Of a stretch of DNA of 64,000 nt, positions 39,312 to 50,264 are shown piece by piece. The DNA is taken from NCBI GenBank assembly GCA_963514095.1, contig OY741287.1, positions 12,110,944 to 12,174,943 on the forward strand, written 5' to 3'. The notes below the pieces were generated by a model that had not been told where the DNA came from, ran no database searches, and saw only the letters and a list, made by a program, of their open reading frames with translations. Made by a program: the position numbers and the translations under genes. The stretch is from Eutrigla gurnardus (Eukaryota > Chordata > Actinopteri > Perciformes > Triglidae). The stretch's first letter is position 1. Each line of letters opens with the position of its first letter.

Positions 39312-40727
39312 ATGAACCAACCCAAAGAGGACCCAGCAGTTAATGGGCTTAGAGTCATACAGTGGTATGTGGACTTCATTACCAATCCTGCTAGCAGGAC
39401 ACGCCAAATTGCTGCTAGCGAACTGTTTTTTCAAGCCGCAGCTAAGCCACCAGCCCCTGTCACAGCCATGCTAACCGCTCATGCCGCAGTCTCAGCCATG
39501 CCACCAGACCATGTCTCAGCCACCGCACAGCTTCCCAGCTCCTGCCCGAACCCGTTTAGGGGTACTCATCTGGCCCTGGGAGGGCCAAGGAGCATCCAGC
39601 TGGCTAACCGGCAGTTGGCTCGTCGGTTGACGGCCTCGAGGAGGAGGTGCGGCATGAGGAAGCGAGCCGCCCCGATGCTGCTCACATCGGTTCTAACGGG
39701 GGGTCCGTCCGTCACCAGTTCCAGCGGAGGCCCGCCCGTCCAAGCTACCAGCCCATGCCACAGTTCCAGCCATGCTACCAGCCCATGCCACAGTTCCAGC
39801 CATGCTACCAGCCCAGGCCTCAGCTCCAGCCATGCTACCAGCCCAGGCCTCAGCTCCAGCCATGCTACCAGCCCAGGCCTCAGCTCCAGCCCAGCATCCA
39901 GCCCAGGCCACAGCCAAGCATCCAAGCATCCAGCCCACGCTACGGCCACAGCCAAGCAACCAGCCCACGCCACGGTCACAGCCAAGCAACCAGCCCACGC
40001 CTCGGTCACAGCCAAGCAACCAGCCCACGCCTTGGCCAGTGGCCTTCAGTCGGCGGCCCGGTCGACACCTGCCATTGGCCTTCAGTCGGCGGCCCGGTCG
40101 ACACCTGCCATTGGCCTTCAGTCGGCGGCCCGGTCGACACCTGCCATTGGCCTTCAGTCGGCGGCCCGATCGACACTCTCCAGTGGTCTTCAGTCGGCGG
40201 CCCGTCCGTCACCAGTCCCGGCGGAGGATCGTCCGGCGCCAGCCCAGACAGGGGACCGTCCCACACCTGCTCCTCGCAGCCTATTGGGGGTTTGCCTGTC
40301 ACCCTTTCCTGTTCCGACGGGGGTCCATCCGACGCCTGCTCCCCGCAGCCTATTGGGGGTTTGCCTGTCACCCTTTCCTGTTCCGACGGGGGTCCGTCCG
40401 ACGCCTGCTCCCCGAAGTCGTCCGGGAGCCCGCTCTTCGCCCGTTCCTGTTCCGACGGGGGGCCGTCCTGCGCCTGCTCCACGCAGCCTTCGGGAGGTCC
40501 GCTCGTCACCCGTTCCTGTTCCGACGGGGGGCCGCCCTACGCCTGCTCCACGCAGCTTTCTGGAGGTCCGCTCGTCACCCGTTCCTGTTCCGACGGGGGG
40601 CCGTCCTACGCCTGCTCCACGCAGCCTTCGGGAGGTCCGCTCGTCACCCGTACCTGTTCCGACGGGGGGCCGTCCTACGCCTGCTCCACGTCGCCTTCCT
40701 GAGTGGTTAGGGTTTGGGTGGATTTGA
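39312..40727 (+). CDS. Proline-rich repeat protein frame behind the LTR (gag-position)
   Basis: 471 codons starting MNQPKEDPAVNGLRVIQWYV, with a short helical N-terminus (residues 1-45). A low-complexity part rich in Ala, Pro, Ser and Thr follows. It is made of four successive tandem arrays: 30-bp units at about 39740-39890, 30-bp units at 39930-40035, 36-bp units at 40036-40190 and 69-bp units at 40250-40690. All periods are multiples of three. The position right after an LTR suggests a gag-like product or a passenger frame of a non-autonomous element. No zinc knuckle, protease or RT is visible. Overlapping long frames on both strands follow from the repeats. Confidence 0.5.
   Translation: MNQPKEDPAVNGLRVIQWYVDFITNPASRTRQIAASELFFQAAAKPPAPVTAMLTAHAAVSAMPPDHVSATAQLPSSCPNPFRGTHLALGGPRSIQLANRQLARRLTASRRRCGMRKRAAPMLLTSVLTGGPSVTSSSGGPPVQATSPCHSSSHATSPCHSSSHATSPGLSSSHATSPGLSSSHATSPGLSSSPASSPGHSQASKHPAHATATAKQPAHATVTAKQPAHASVTAKQPAHALASGLQSAARSTPAIGLQSAARSTPAIGLQSAARSTPAIGLQSAARSTLSSGLQSAARPSPVPAEDRPAPAQTGDRPTPAPRSLLGVCLSPFPVPTGVHPTPAPRSLLGVCLSPFPVPTGVRPTPAPRSRPGARSSPVPVPTGGRPAPAPRSLREVRSSPVPVPTGGRPTPAPRSFLEVRSSPVPVPTGGRPTPAPRSLREVRSSPVPVPTGGRPTPAPRRLPEWLGFGWI
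39740..40690. repeat. Four adjacent in-frame minisatellite arrays
   Basis: Units of 30, 30, 36 and 69 bp. The 69-bp unit recurs exactly at 40472, 40541 and 40610 (GCCTGCTCCACGCAGC start). Confidence 0.85.
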
Positions 40728-41077
40728 GGACATATTCCGCATCTGGAAGTTGGGAAAAGGAGCATTTATGATTGGTTGTTTTGTCAGTGCCATCTGCTTT
40801 AATGACAGGATGGAAAAAGGATGGAATAATTAAATAATTATTTATAATTATAACAATGCAAGTTTGTGAACTCTGGCTGCTCAGCTGTAGCGAGTAATGG
40901 GAAACTGTGGTGCTATTCCAGGAAAAGTATCCGTTTCCTGTGCACTATGGTTCCTGTCAAATATACAGTATCATCATGTCTCAATACAACACAATCTGAG
41001 GCCAAATACAGGATATCCTGAACAAGTGCTGACCCCCCCGCCTCACTTCCTGGCTGTGCAAGTGTAAGTGTTATAAC
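40728..41077. other. No exon recognised
   Basis: The flank of the LTR element and the intron below the last DZIP1-like exon. Further exons of that gene are not visible. Confidence 0.4.
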
Positions 41078-42216
41078 CTGCTCTCTCTGGGCCTTGATGG
41101 TGCGCTCCTTCTCCTGCAGCCTCCTGCCCATCTCCTGCTGCAGCCGCCGGCCGCTCTCCTGCTGCTCCGCCATGGACGACTGCATCCTGCTCAGCTCGTT
41201 CAGCAACTGGGAGGCGACGTTTCACGGCTTCAAATTACACGTAAACGACATAATAATGATGAGGTTTGATAAGAACACATACCTGGTTCTTTTCAGACTC
41301 GTGTTGGCCCTTTATTTCCTGCAGCCTGGATTCCCACTTTTGATCCTAGAGGAGAATATTTGTGTCCTCAAAAGGATTTCATTCACTTGTAATTATGGAA
41401 AGAACATCTGGCCTCGACACTGACCTGTTTCTTCAGTTGGTGTTCCAGCTTCTGCATGGCTTGGATCTGCATCTCTTTGTAGTTGTCCAGATCTCTCTCT
41501 GGCTGCGAGTGAACAGGGACGGACGATTTCTCAAGCTTGGCGGTCTGATTCTGATTTGCTTCCTATGAATAAAAATAGTAAAAAAAAAAGGTATGAATAA
41601 AATATATGCTGGAGAACCAAAATGGATTATCCAAGTATTCTTTTTGTACATTGAGAGCCTGAATGTTCCGGGTGTAAAGATACTCCATCTCTCTACGCAT
41701 GCCGTCCCTGCTGTCTTCTATCTTTCTGTCCATGCGCGCCATCTCCTCCGCCTTAAAGTGGTCCAATTCTCTCAGCAGGTCTTTTTGCAGGGACTGCTGC
41801 TCTTTTTCCTGGAATCACAACGGAAATCAAACGAGCAGGAACCAGAAGTTTGGCATTTTTGCTTTAAAAGGTGTCGTTTTTCCTACCTGAGCTGTTTTGG
41901 CTTGCAGGTCCTGTTGCTGCTGAACAATCTGCTCCTTCAGACCGCTGATCTCCGATTTGAGGCTGTCGATCTGAGATTTCTTCTCACTGTCTGACCGGAA
42001 CTCTGGAAGGACGTAGAAGAACAAAGAAAACAAGATATTTGTGTCACGACACAATGTGAGGAAGCGTATCATATTTCAGCTGCAAATACATCTTCACAGG
42101 ACATCCTTAAATGATTTAATGTGCGACGTACCGGTCTCGTACTCATCAGGGTGCCGCCGCTGGATGTGATTCTGGAGGAACGAGGAATTGAGGAAGGACT
42201 TTCCACAATGTGGACA
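41078..42216 (-). CDS. Zinc-finger/coiled-coil exons resembling DZIP1/DZIP1L
   Basis: Seven minus-strand exons join perfectly: 42216-42132 (phase 0 to 1), 42002-41887 (1 to 0), then phase 0 exons 41808-41650, 41562-41425, 41345-41283 and 41206-41078. The first encodes a C2H2 finger, CPHCGKSFLNSSFLQNHIQR with RRHPDEYE. The rest are charged coiled coil, including KSEISGLKEQIVQQQQDLQ, LDHFKAEEMARMDRKIEDSR, YKEMQIQAMQKLEHQLKKQ and LLNELSRMQSSMAEQQ. A single C2H2 finger followed by long coiled coils fits DZIP1-family ciliary/Hedgehog regulators; this is recognition from memory. Neither the N-terminal nor the C-terminal exons are seen, and transposons lie on both sides. It is either part of a large gene or a stranded fragment. 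No disabling change is present. Confidence 0.65.
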
Positions 42217-42332
42217 CTAAAAGAAAGAAACACAAAATACAGGTATCAATATATCACCTTGTGAGTTTTCTTTTACAAAGAAAGCAAAGCTCAAGCCATA
42301 TTTTTGGATATTCAATTCAAATCAAGGTTGTG

Positions 42333-43665
42333 CAGGGCTCCAGACTAACTTTATGCATTGGTTGCACTGGTGCACCTAACTTTTTTTTTTAGGTGCACCA
42401 GCACAAAATTCATGATCACCCACATTTTTCATCGCGTCACCTTTAACACCAAAAGGTCACCTTTTCATCGCTCTCCATTTACATAATGACGCCCCCTTAT
42501 GGCCTAGGTTAACTGCAGCACCATCAGCACCCAGAGCACCCGTTTTCTCCAGCCAATCTGCACACTGATGCCCAAACGCAGCAAATGCTTGCTTTGTGGC
42601 AGCATAAATTCCTCAAGAATAAAAAGATCATACAGGTCACTTGCCTATAGATTGCAAATGGAAAACTGTTTATGTGATCTTAGCCTAGCCTACTTATGTT
42701 TTTACTTAGGCTATTCATTTTTAATAATATTAGGAATAGGCTACTATACAATGTCCTATTCATGATGTCTCATGCTGTAATTTGGGCCTTCAAACACTGT
42801 GCGTGTCCATGCTCCACCAGACATGTCCAATTAACATGTTGACCGGCCTCCCTTTCCGCAAAATGCGGCAGTAGACAATAACGCACTCCTTCGTAGAGAC
42901 GTCTGTGTCGCCGTCAATCATGAATGACGTGTACGCGGCGTTTCCAACCTCCGCAGCTGTCTTGTTCTTTAGTGTGTCGGCATCTTTTTCAGCAGAATAA
43001 TTTCGAACTTAGATTTAGTGAACGGCAACTCCTCCTTTGCAATATTGTATGCGACGTTGACTTTGATAATCATTTCAGATGCCTCAGCGGACCTGATTGA
43101 TACAGCCTGACGCTGAAATGCAGCTGGGAGAGCTTTATTAACACACTTATCACGGCATGTAGTATGCTTTTTGGACATATTGCGCTTTTTCAACGTCTCG
43201 ATGCGAAATGTTGTTGACTCTTCCACAAACGCACTATTACCGGCCATATTCTGACCACACTCCCGACAATAAATGCAGTGCATTGAGTCCCTTTCTTTAT
43301 CGTACATCAGCCAGGGAAATTGCTTCAACCAGTCCTGTCTGAAGGCATATTTTTGGGCTTTTTAATTAATTAATTATTTGTCTCGGGGCCAGGCTTTCTG
43401 CCTCTCTTCATTTTTGGAGAAAATGGAAGCGCTCAGGACTACCTGCTCAGCTCGCTCACATTTTTCGAACTGACACAATTTACAGCAGTGAAAAGGACCA
43501 CAGCCAATCAGAGGCAAGGACCCACCCGAGCTCTGTCTCTTATTGGTTTAGACCACGATACCATCAGGAGAACACAACGAGATGCTGCGCTTACGATTTC
43601 ATAAAAATCACTCGTAAAAATTTTGGTCGCATTTGCAACCAAAATGGTCGCACTCTGGAGCCCTG
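42333..43665 (-). mobile_element. hAT element remnant
   Basis: The ends are CAGGGCTCCAGA and TCTGGAGCCCTG, an exact 12-bp inverted match. The 8-bp flanks do not match convincingly. It retains one transposase N-terminal fragment on the minus strand. Confidence 0.7.
42969..43328 (-). pseudogene. hAT transposase N-terminal fragment (KIAA1586-like)
   Basis: The frame reads KQFPWLMYDKERDSMHCIYC, then CGQNMAGNSAF, FRIETLKKRNMSKKH and CRDKC. This is the TTF-type finger region of KIAA1586/ZMYM-like hAT proteins. It then becomes VNVAYNIAKEELPFTKSKFE and stops. The catalytic core is missing. Confidence 0.6.
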
Positions 43666-43689
43666 TATTGTATCTGAGATATCAGCCTG

Positions 43690-44776
43690 TCCAATTAGGA
43701 AGCAGCACTGATTGGGAATCAATTTCACCTGCTGTTGTGTAAATGGAACAGCCCACAGGTGGAAACGAGTGGTAATTAGCAAGACATCCCTATGAAGGAA
43801 TGGTTCTGCAGGTGGTGACCACAGACCATTTCTCTGTTCTCGGCCTTTCTGGCAGATTTTTTTCTTTTTTGAATGTTGCCAGTTTGCACCACTAGAGGTA
43901 GCATGAGGCGGTTTCTCTAACCCACAGAAGTTACCCAGTTAGTGCAACTCATCCATGATGGCACATCAATGCACACTATAAGAAGGTTTGCTGTGCCCCC
44001 CAGCACAGTGTCAAGAGCATGGAGGAGATTCCAGGAGACAGGCCAGTACACCAGGAGATGTGGAGGGGGCCGAAGAAGGACAACAACCCAACAGCAGGAC
44101 CGATATCTGCTCCTTTGTGCACGGAGGAACAGGAGGAGCACTGCCAGAGCCCTACAAAATGACCTCAGCAGGCCACTGATGTTCAAGTTTCAACTCAAAC
44201 GGTCCCAAATCGACTCCATGAGGGTGGTTTGAGGGCCCGACGTCCACAAATAGGCCCTGTGCTTAAAACCCAACACCGTGCTATGCCATTGTCATTTGCT
44301 AGAGATCACAGAGATTGGCAGATTGGCCATTGGCACCCTGTGCTCTTCATGGATGAGAGCAGGTCCACCCTGAGCACATGTGACTGACATGACAGGGTCT
44401 GGCGACGCCGCGGAGAACGTTCTGCTGCTGCAACATCCTCCAGCATGACCGGTTTCATGGTGGGCTAGTGATGGTCTGGGGAGGCATTTCTTTGGAAGGT
44501 CACACAGCCCTCCATGTGCTTGCCGGAGGTACCCTGACTGCCATTAGGTACCGGGATGAGATCCTCAGACCCATTGTGAGACCATATGCTGGTGCAGTGG
44601 GCCCTAGGTTCCTTCTAATGCATGACAATGCTAGGCCTCATGTGGCTGGAGTGTGTCAGCAGTTACTGCATGATGAAGGCATTGATGTTATGGACTGGCC
44701 TGCCTGTTCCCCAGACCTGAATCCTATTGAGCACATCTGGGACATCATGTCTCATTCCAGACCTGTGCTGTCCTAG
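43690..44776 (+). mobile_element. Tc1/mariner-type transposon, decayed and 3'-truncated
   Basis: It contains the leader and transposase of a fish Tc1-like family. No second terminal repeat was seen because homology ends near 44776. Confidence 0.65.
43919..44776 (+). pseudogene. Tc1-like transposase pseudogene (DD34E)
   Basis: The paired-like DNA-binding part reads IHDGTSMHTIRRFAVPPSTV, then SRAWRRFQETGQYTRR and a GRRRTTTQQQDRYLLL linker. The catalytic aspartates are in LFMDESRSTLS (about 44345) and MHDNARPH (about 44620) and the glutamate in SPDLNPIEHIWD. D and E are separated by 34 residues. Frames change near 44180-44260 and 44440, there are stops between, and the C-terminus after IWDIMS is lost. 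Confidence 0.82.
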
Positions 44777-44865
44777 ATCTGTGTACAGGAAGAGGTGGAG
44801 CTTTACTCTTTACTTAGAAACATTTCTCAGAACTGCATTTCTGGGAAACCAAAAAACTTTTAATC

Positions 44866-44984
44866 AGACAAGAATCTACCTACTGAGGACATTACATGAC
44901 TGTTACTATGACAACCAGGAAACCACTAGATGTTCCTATCAGATTAATGCTGTCAGTGTGGTCTTATTATTTCCGCAGATAAAC
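44866..44984. repeat. Dispersed repeat shared with 30703-30822
   Basis: Same orientation, about 90 percent alike by eye. Here it ends in CCGCAG directly before a short exon-like ATG frame. Confidence 0.75.
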
Positions 44985-45022
44985 ATGGCCGGCAGCAAAG
45001 GGACTTTTTCAGATCCCTCCAG
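44985..45022 (+). CDS. Possible short first exon
   Basis: ATG opens MAGSKGTFSDPS, followed by CCAG and a GTACGT donor (phase 2). It is not phase-compatible with the exon at 46635. Weak. Confidence 0.25.
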
Positions 45023-45728
45023 GTACGTCATCATTTCAACCAGACCAGCAGACTTAACAGCAGAATCTGAGGTTTAGAAAATCCTAAAAATCTGCCTTCG
45101 GTTCAATAACAAATAAGTCCACCTGTAGAAGGCACAACAGTCTCTTCTAGGATAAACATGGTAACACCTTGTACATAAAAGAACATATTTTGGGACTTTT
45201 CATGCATAGAAAAAGTGGGAAAGAGTTTTATGTAAGGATGTTGAAAGACTTTTGTACACTGTGAAATACAGTTAGTTTCAAATCAAATTAAAATTAAAAA
45301 TATATTTTTGTCTTCAAATGTGTTTTGGTTTGAACATTCCGAATTCCAATGAGTACAACTTGACTGGCCACAGTCACTTAGTGAGGTCACAACACTCAGA
45401 GTTCCACATCTTGAGAAGAGATTAAAGCAGACATTTGGACACAGATCAGATACCTGGACACAGATCAGATACCTGGACACAGATCAGATACCTGGACACA
45501 TCACATATCTGCTTTTACTACGTTCAATCATTACTGTTCGAGAGTCATGACTTCTACATTGTGGAAGACAACCAGCGCTGTTCAGTGTCCGTCCTCCAGG
45601 AGACAACTGAGTGAGTAGTGAGGACAAAGTCCTGGGAAAACTGTAGTCTCTTACTTGATAATCTCAACCTGATCTCACGGGAAGGCGTACAAATAGCTGG
45701 ACATTTTAAGGACACTCATGAAAACACA
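45023..45728. other. No gene; short 19-bp tandem repeat
   Basis: Three to four copies of ACACAGATCAGATACCTGG lie at about 45438-45497. Confidence 0.6.
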
Positions 45729-46548
45729 TTTTAAGCTTTTAATGTGTCATTTTGCATCATGGTTGGTCTTCACTTGCAGCATGTAGACTAAATGGAAGGT
45801 GCTTCAGTCTGCAGTTTAAAAAATAACAACAATAATAATAATAGATTTTCTTTGTAGTGTACTTTCCATTCAATGAATAAAAAGCATAGTACATCAGAAA
45901 GGGGGTGCAATTTAGCAGTCAAAGGACTTTTTTAAAGTCCCAGTCGTAGTCTACTTTAAAAAAAACTTTAAAAAAGTCCCGACTTTGAATGAATGAAAAG
46001 TACACTACAAAGAAATTCCATTATTATAATTGTTATTTTTTAAACTGCAGACTGAAGCACACAGAGAGCCCCTCTTCCCTCGGGTCGTACCACTATCACA
46101 GGGGGGAGGCGGAGGGAACTAGCAACAATCTTCCAATTCCTCGGTTAAAAAATTAAACGAGCAGGTCCAAAACAACCAAGGAAAAGAAAACACCGGTGGA
46201 AAAGGAGGAAAAAAAGAGAGATTGCGACGGTGCCCGTGATAAAACCAGAGTCAACATCGGACCCGCGTTTCAAAGGTGGCGTGATCTAAGGGATTTCAAA
46301 GGGCACAAAGTCGAGGGGGAGGAGCTCGGTGGTCGTGGGGGAGGAGCCTGAGAGTTGTAAACATCCAAAATCTGACAGAGTGCCCTCGATGCGCCGGACT
46401 TGCCGACTGGGACTTTAATAAAAGACAAACTTCTGTGGTCTCTAACTTTATCTGTGATCACTCATTCCAAACGTTCATGTATTTTTAGGCTTTTAATGTG
46501 TCATTTTGCATCATGGTTGGTCTTCACTTGCAGCATGTTGACTAACTG
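45729..46548. repeat. Inverted repeat inside a direct-repeat-flanked segment
   Basis: About 60-bp direct repeats (GCTTTTAATGTGTCATTTTG... ) lie at 45736-45790 and 46490-46546. Inside, arms at 45799-45885 and 45983-46060 are inverted copies, sharing GTGCTTCAGTCTGCAGTTTA and continuing for roughly 80 bases with few differences. No coding frame. Confidence 0.75.
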
Positions 46549-46634
46549 ATGCTGGTTCTTCCATTAGTCTCTCACACAGGCGATCATATAGTAGATAGTA
46601 GATTGCAAACTAAGCCATGTGTTTGTTGTTGCAG

Positions 46635-46805
46635 GACGCCACACTGAGCCCATCACCAATGCAGTTAGAGAGGAGATTCTTGAAAGGGCCAGCAAGAGGA
46701 GCAGGACAAGTCCACGTCCCTCCGAGGGCTGCAGCCTCACATTTAGTGGGCCTTCATCAAGTGGCAGTTCTGGTTCATCGTACACCTGCTCATCTGACAG
46801 CTCAG
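46635..46805 (+). CDS. Exon-like frame of an unidentified gene
   Basis: 171 bp between a GTTGCAG acceptor and a GTGAGA donor, phase 1-1. It reads GRHTEPITNAVREEILERAS, then KRSRTSPRPSEG and a serine-rich SSSGSSGSSYTCSSDSSG. Boundaries and phase are good but I recognise no family. It could belong to a gene continuing beyond 47 kb or to an old transposon. Confidence 0.4.
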
Positions 46806-47749
46806 GTGAGATGAGACAGATCATTATATCTGTGTTCTCAACTCAACAGTGTGAGCAGTCTGCTATTAACGGCTCAGCTCTCAATCCAGATACAAGTGAA
46901 GCTGCTTGTATTAAATGCTTGTATTATCAGGTCAACACTTGTCAACACTTGTTGAACTGATAATACAAGCATTTATAAAAATTCAGCAAACATTTTTCAT
47001 ACTCTGGCGTGAAACTTGCGTCACAGAAACAGCTGGGTAAACACGGAAGTGGCATCTACGCTGCGGTAGCGTTAGTTTAGCGTTAGCAGCCGAGGATAGA
47101 AGCTATCAGGCAAGCTATCATGACTTAATAAACTATCGCACAGCACAAATGTTGTACCAAGAATCTAACAGAACTCTCCCTCAGAACCTGTAAAAACTCT
47201 TCATACACAGAGAGAGACACAATCTTAGAGGGAACATGATTTTCAGGCAAAGGAAGGTACGAACTACGTTAAAATCCTTTTCCTTATCGGTCATAGGTGT
47301 TAGACAATGAGATGTGTTAGAAGAAGAAGTACAAAAATCAGCAACACTAAGTGGCTTTAAGAAGAAGTATGTAAATTCAACTGTTGACCGGTACAGATTA
47401 TTGCATGAGAGTTGAAAAAGGTCTGAGGCACGAATCAGCAGACATGGGGTTGTGACGGGATGGGAGCATAACTAATGAACATTCTGTACCCAAACAATAA
47501 GTTGAACCTGAGAAACTTGTATGGTCCGATGTCAGTTGTACGTAGCAGGGAGTATCAACAATGTGGAGATAAATTAGGTACGAATACCATCGTGACTGTT
47601 AAATCCAACAGTCCACGATGGAGTTGCTGAACTGGTCACTGAATGCTATCGACAGAGTGTTCTCAACACGGCGTGCAGGTTCTGGTGAACCTACGTGCCC
47701 CGACGGGACCTTTATGTCCGGCTACATCATGGATGGTTGGGGAAAGTGG
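46806..47749. other. No gene seen
   Basis: Mixed sequence. GCTAACGCTA-type tandem letters near 47070 and a segment around 47280-47600 look repetitive but show no terminal repeats. Confidence 0.4.
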
Positions 47750-48110
47750 CAGCGGCGGCGCCAGGGTGGGGCTTGGTTGGGCTATAGCCTCATCGAGAAT
47801 TGTGTTAGCCCTACTATTAGCCCTACTATAAAACCACCAAGAAAAAAACAACAACAAAATAACCAGGAAAAGTGCGGAGTTCAACAGCACCACCACGTCA
47901 CGTCGTAACGGCATTCAGGCAGCTGCGATGACAACTGTCACTGATCAGGGTTCATTAACAGACTGTCCGTACGTCAACGTCACTCATGTGAGCCCGCTTT
48001 TAGTGTCTGCTCGACACAGAGACAGCAGGCTACTAGTTTGTAAGCTACCTGGCTCTAGCAGTTAGCGTTAGCAGCTTATAGTCACTCACGTTAAGTTAAC
48101 GTTAGTAAGC

Positions 48111-48240
48111 ATGGATACATTTGTTTTTAAACGTCGTCGGACGGAACAACAGATGGCGGTGGAGGGCGTGTTGGATAAAACTACGGACGCACCGTTGACA
48201 CCTGCAGGGGAAGATGACCACTCGGGTCCCGGCTGTTACC
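48111..48240 (+). CDS. hAT transposase first exon remnant
   Basis: ATG opens MDTFVFKRRRTEQQMAVEGV, continuing acidic/proline-rich to HSGPGCY and a GTAACT donor in phase 1. The KRRR start is like the N-termini of ZMYM1-type hAT proteins. No following exon is seen. Confidence 0.45.
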
Positions 48241-48317
48241 GTAACTATTCACGTTTCGCTGTCTCTGTCTCTCTCTCTCTCACTGTGTGCGTGTTTATAG
48301 CTGTGGGAGGGTGTTGT

Positions 48318-48947
48318 CAGCGGCGCCGCCAGGATTCAATTTCAATGTACGCACAGAAACAGCAAATACAACAACAAAAGGAAAAATACTTTTTTAAGAC
48401 AAAACCTAATGTTTTCAGTATCAGTGAAATCAGTAGCGTATATCATGGTGATAGGCCCCGGTGCAAATAGTTTTTTGTGCCCTCCATCCCCGCCCTAATC
48501 ACAAGCGCACGCTTGTGAGCACTCCACGCACGCACACACACGCTTGGAGACACACACGCACAGTACGGTATGATAACTCTGCCGGCCCGGGGAGAGAGAC
48601 ATGCATCGGCCCGGCCCACAGTGCTCAGCAGCAGAGAGGTGACGAGACTAGAGCCGAGCTGTATTGTGTAGTGGAGAGGGGCCAACACACGCTATGCGTA
48701 ATTGCGCACACACGCGCGATCATCCTCTCAAATGCGGCTGCGTCTCTCCAGGTCACTGTGTGAGAGAAAGAAAAGCTCTGACTTGCTTGGGCAGACGTTG
48801 TTTGCTGTCACCCGCTGATTTGCATAATTTAAATATCCAGCCCGCTGAATCTTCCAATCCGGCCCCGGTTCAGCACCATCAATTTTTTTTTCACCTTCAA
48901 AAAAAGTCCTCACAGTGCGTACTGGATTCCGGCTGGCGGCGCCACTG
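48318..48947. mobile_element. Short hAT element with exact target duplication
   Basis: The ends are CAGCGGCGCCGCCAG and CTGGCGGCGCCACTG. The 8-bp duplication GGTGTTGT lies at 48310-48317 and 48948-48955. It is 630 bp with no transposase. Confidence 0.85.
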
Positions 48948-49115
48948 GGTGTTGTTATATATTCACATTGAAATTCTGGCATTGATTTTATGCCCCACCA
49001 CCGTAGTTGAACCAGAACAAATACTCTGGCGCCGCCACTGCGTATGCCACAGAGCCGTGGTCACGTGACCGATGCGCTTTATGCTGGTTATTAGAGAGCA
49101 TCAGAATGTCGTCTA

Positions 49116-50264
49116 CAGGGCCGGCCGCTGGCATAAACACTCTATGCGGTTGTTTAGGGCCACAACCACTAGAGGGGGCCACACGAGCAATGTGTTTTGC
49201 ATTTTGTCCCTCTCTTTATTCCAATACAACAAATCACGGTAACATATCAATTTAAACTGACGTATTATTAGCAAACTATACAGGGAAAATACACAGGAGT
49301 GAAAAAATAAACCAATAAAGTCAGTTTGTGACTTGCTGCTTCGTGCGTAACCATGGTGACACGGCACCGCAGCCGGGGCATTATGGGTAATGTAACGTTC
49401 CGATCTTTATTAAGCCCTTGGCTTTGTATACTTGCTGGTCTGACTGGGAAAACAGCATTATGGCTCCTAAAAGAAAATTTAAGAGTGGTGCTGAAGGACG
49501 GAAGAAAAAAAAGATGGAGATGGAGAGAAGAGCACAAGATAAAGGTATGTTATAATGTGACTGTTTAATCTCAGTGAATTAACTGGAGCAATCTGCCGTT
49601 TTGCTTGCTAGCACGCTGCATTGCAGCTATTGTAAAAAAAAATAGCATTGTGAGAGCACTTTAGTGTTGTGTCCGATAAGTCGGCAACACTTATAAGCAG
49701 GGGGTTATTAAACGTAATAATACATAAGCAAGCTAGCCTGTAAACTAGCCGGGCAGTCAATCTCAACACTGCAGCTGGGGGCGGGGATGACGAGGGCTCT
49801 CTGCTGGCTGCGTGTCAAGAGATGTGAAAAGTAGACGGTGAAAACACAGCTTTTAATCAAGAATGGACTATGAACAGACTCTTGCAGGCAGTTCAATGTG
49901 TCAAATAAGCAAAACTCTTTTGTGATATTATATAGTCAATCCATTTTATTTTAGGATGCACATTTTTGTCAAAAGCTCACTAGCCCCCTCACTATACTTG
50001 AAAAGAGAAAAAAATAAACTATAACAATAATTAACATCTGTGTATAATGTGAATGATAGTTTCTTGGTGTATACACTCATTCACACATCACATCAATAGT
50101 ATGTGTTGTAGCTACAGGCCAAGCAATAACATGAATAGGAGTCTGGCTTTAATGTTTTAATTCAATTACGAGCAGTGCGTGTGATTTGGTGGTTGCCCTG
50201 TGCTCGTTTTTGGGCCACAAACAAAATCTTGCTTAGGGCCTCCAAAGTCCTAGGGCCGGCCCTG
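49116..50264 (+). mobile_element. hAT deletion derivative with exact target duplication
   Basis: The ends are CAGGGCCGGCC and GGCCGGCCCTG. The 8-bp duplication GTCGTCTA lies at 49108-49115 and 50265-50272. It is 1,149 bp and keeps only the transposase first exon (49460-49544). Confidence 0.9.
49460..49544 (+). CDS. ZMYM1-like hAT transposase first exon
   Basis: ATG opens MAPKRKFKSGAEGRKKKKME and ends ERRAQDK with a GTATGT donor, phase 1. This matches the basic N-terminus of fish ZMYM1-like hAT proteins. The rest of the gene has been deleted within the element. Confidence 0.6.

Larger units (their letters stand above)
47750..49040 (+). mobile_element. hAT (ZMYM1-like) remnant, approximate bounds
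   Basis: CAGCGGCGGCGCCAG at 47750 and CTGGCGCCGCCACTG at 49026-49040 could be its ends, but their flanks do not match, so they may belong to different copies. It holds a transposase first exon at 48111-48240 and the smaller hAT at 48318-48947. Confidence 0.4.

Noticed and set aside
39566..40765. Long overlapping frames on both strands at the repeat-protein locus
   Set aside because: Array periods that are multiples of three keep several frames open. Only the frame starting right after the LTR has a non-repeat N-terminus, so the others were left out.
47750..49040. A single hAT element defined by the outer GGCGGCGCCAG-type ends
   Set aside because: The 8-bp flanks do not match, so I kept it only as an approximate remnant. 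The inner 48318-48947 pair has an exact duplication.
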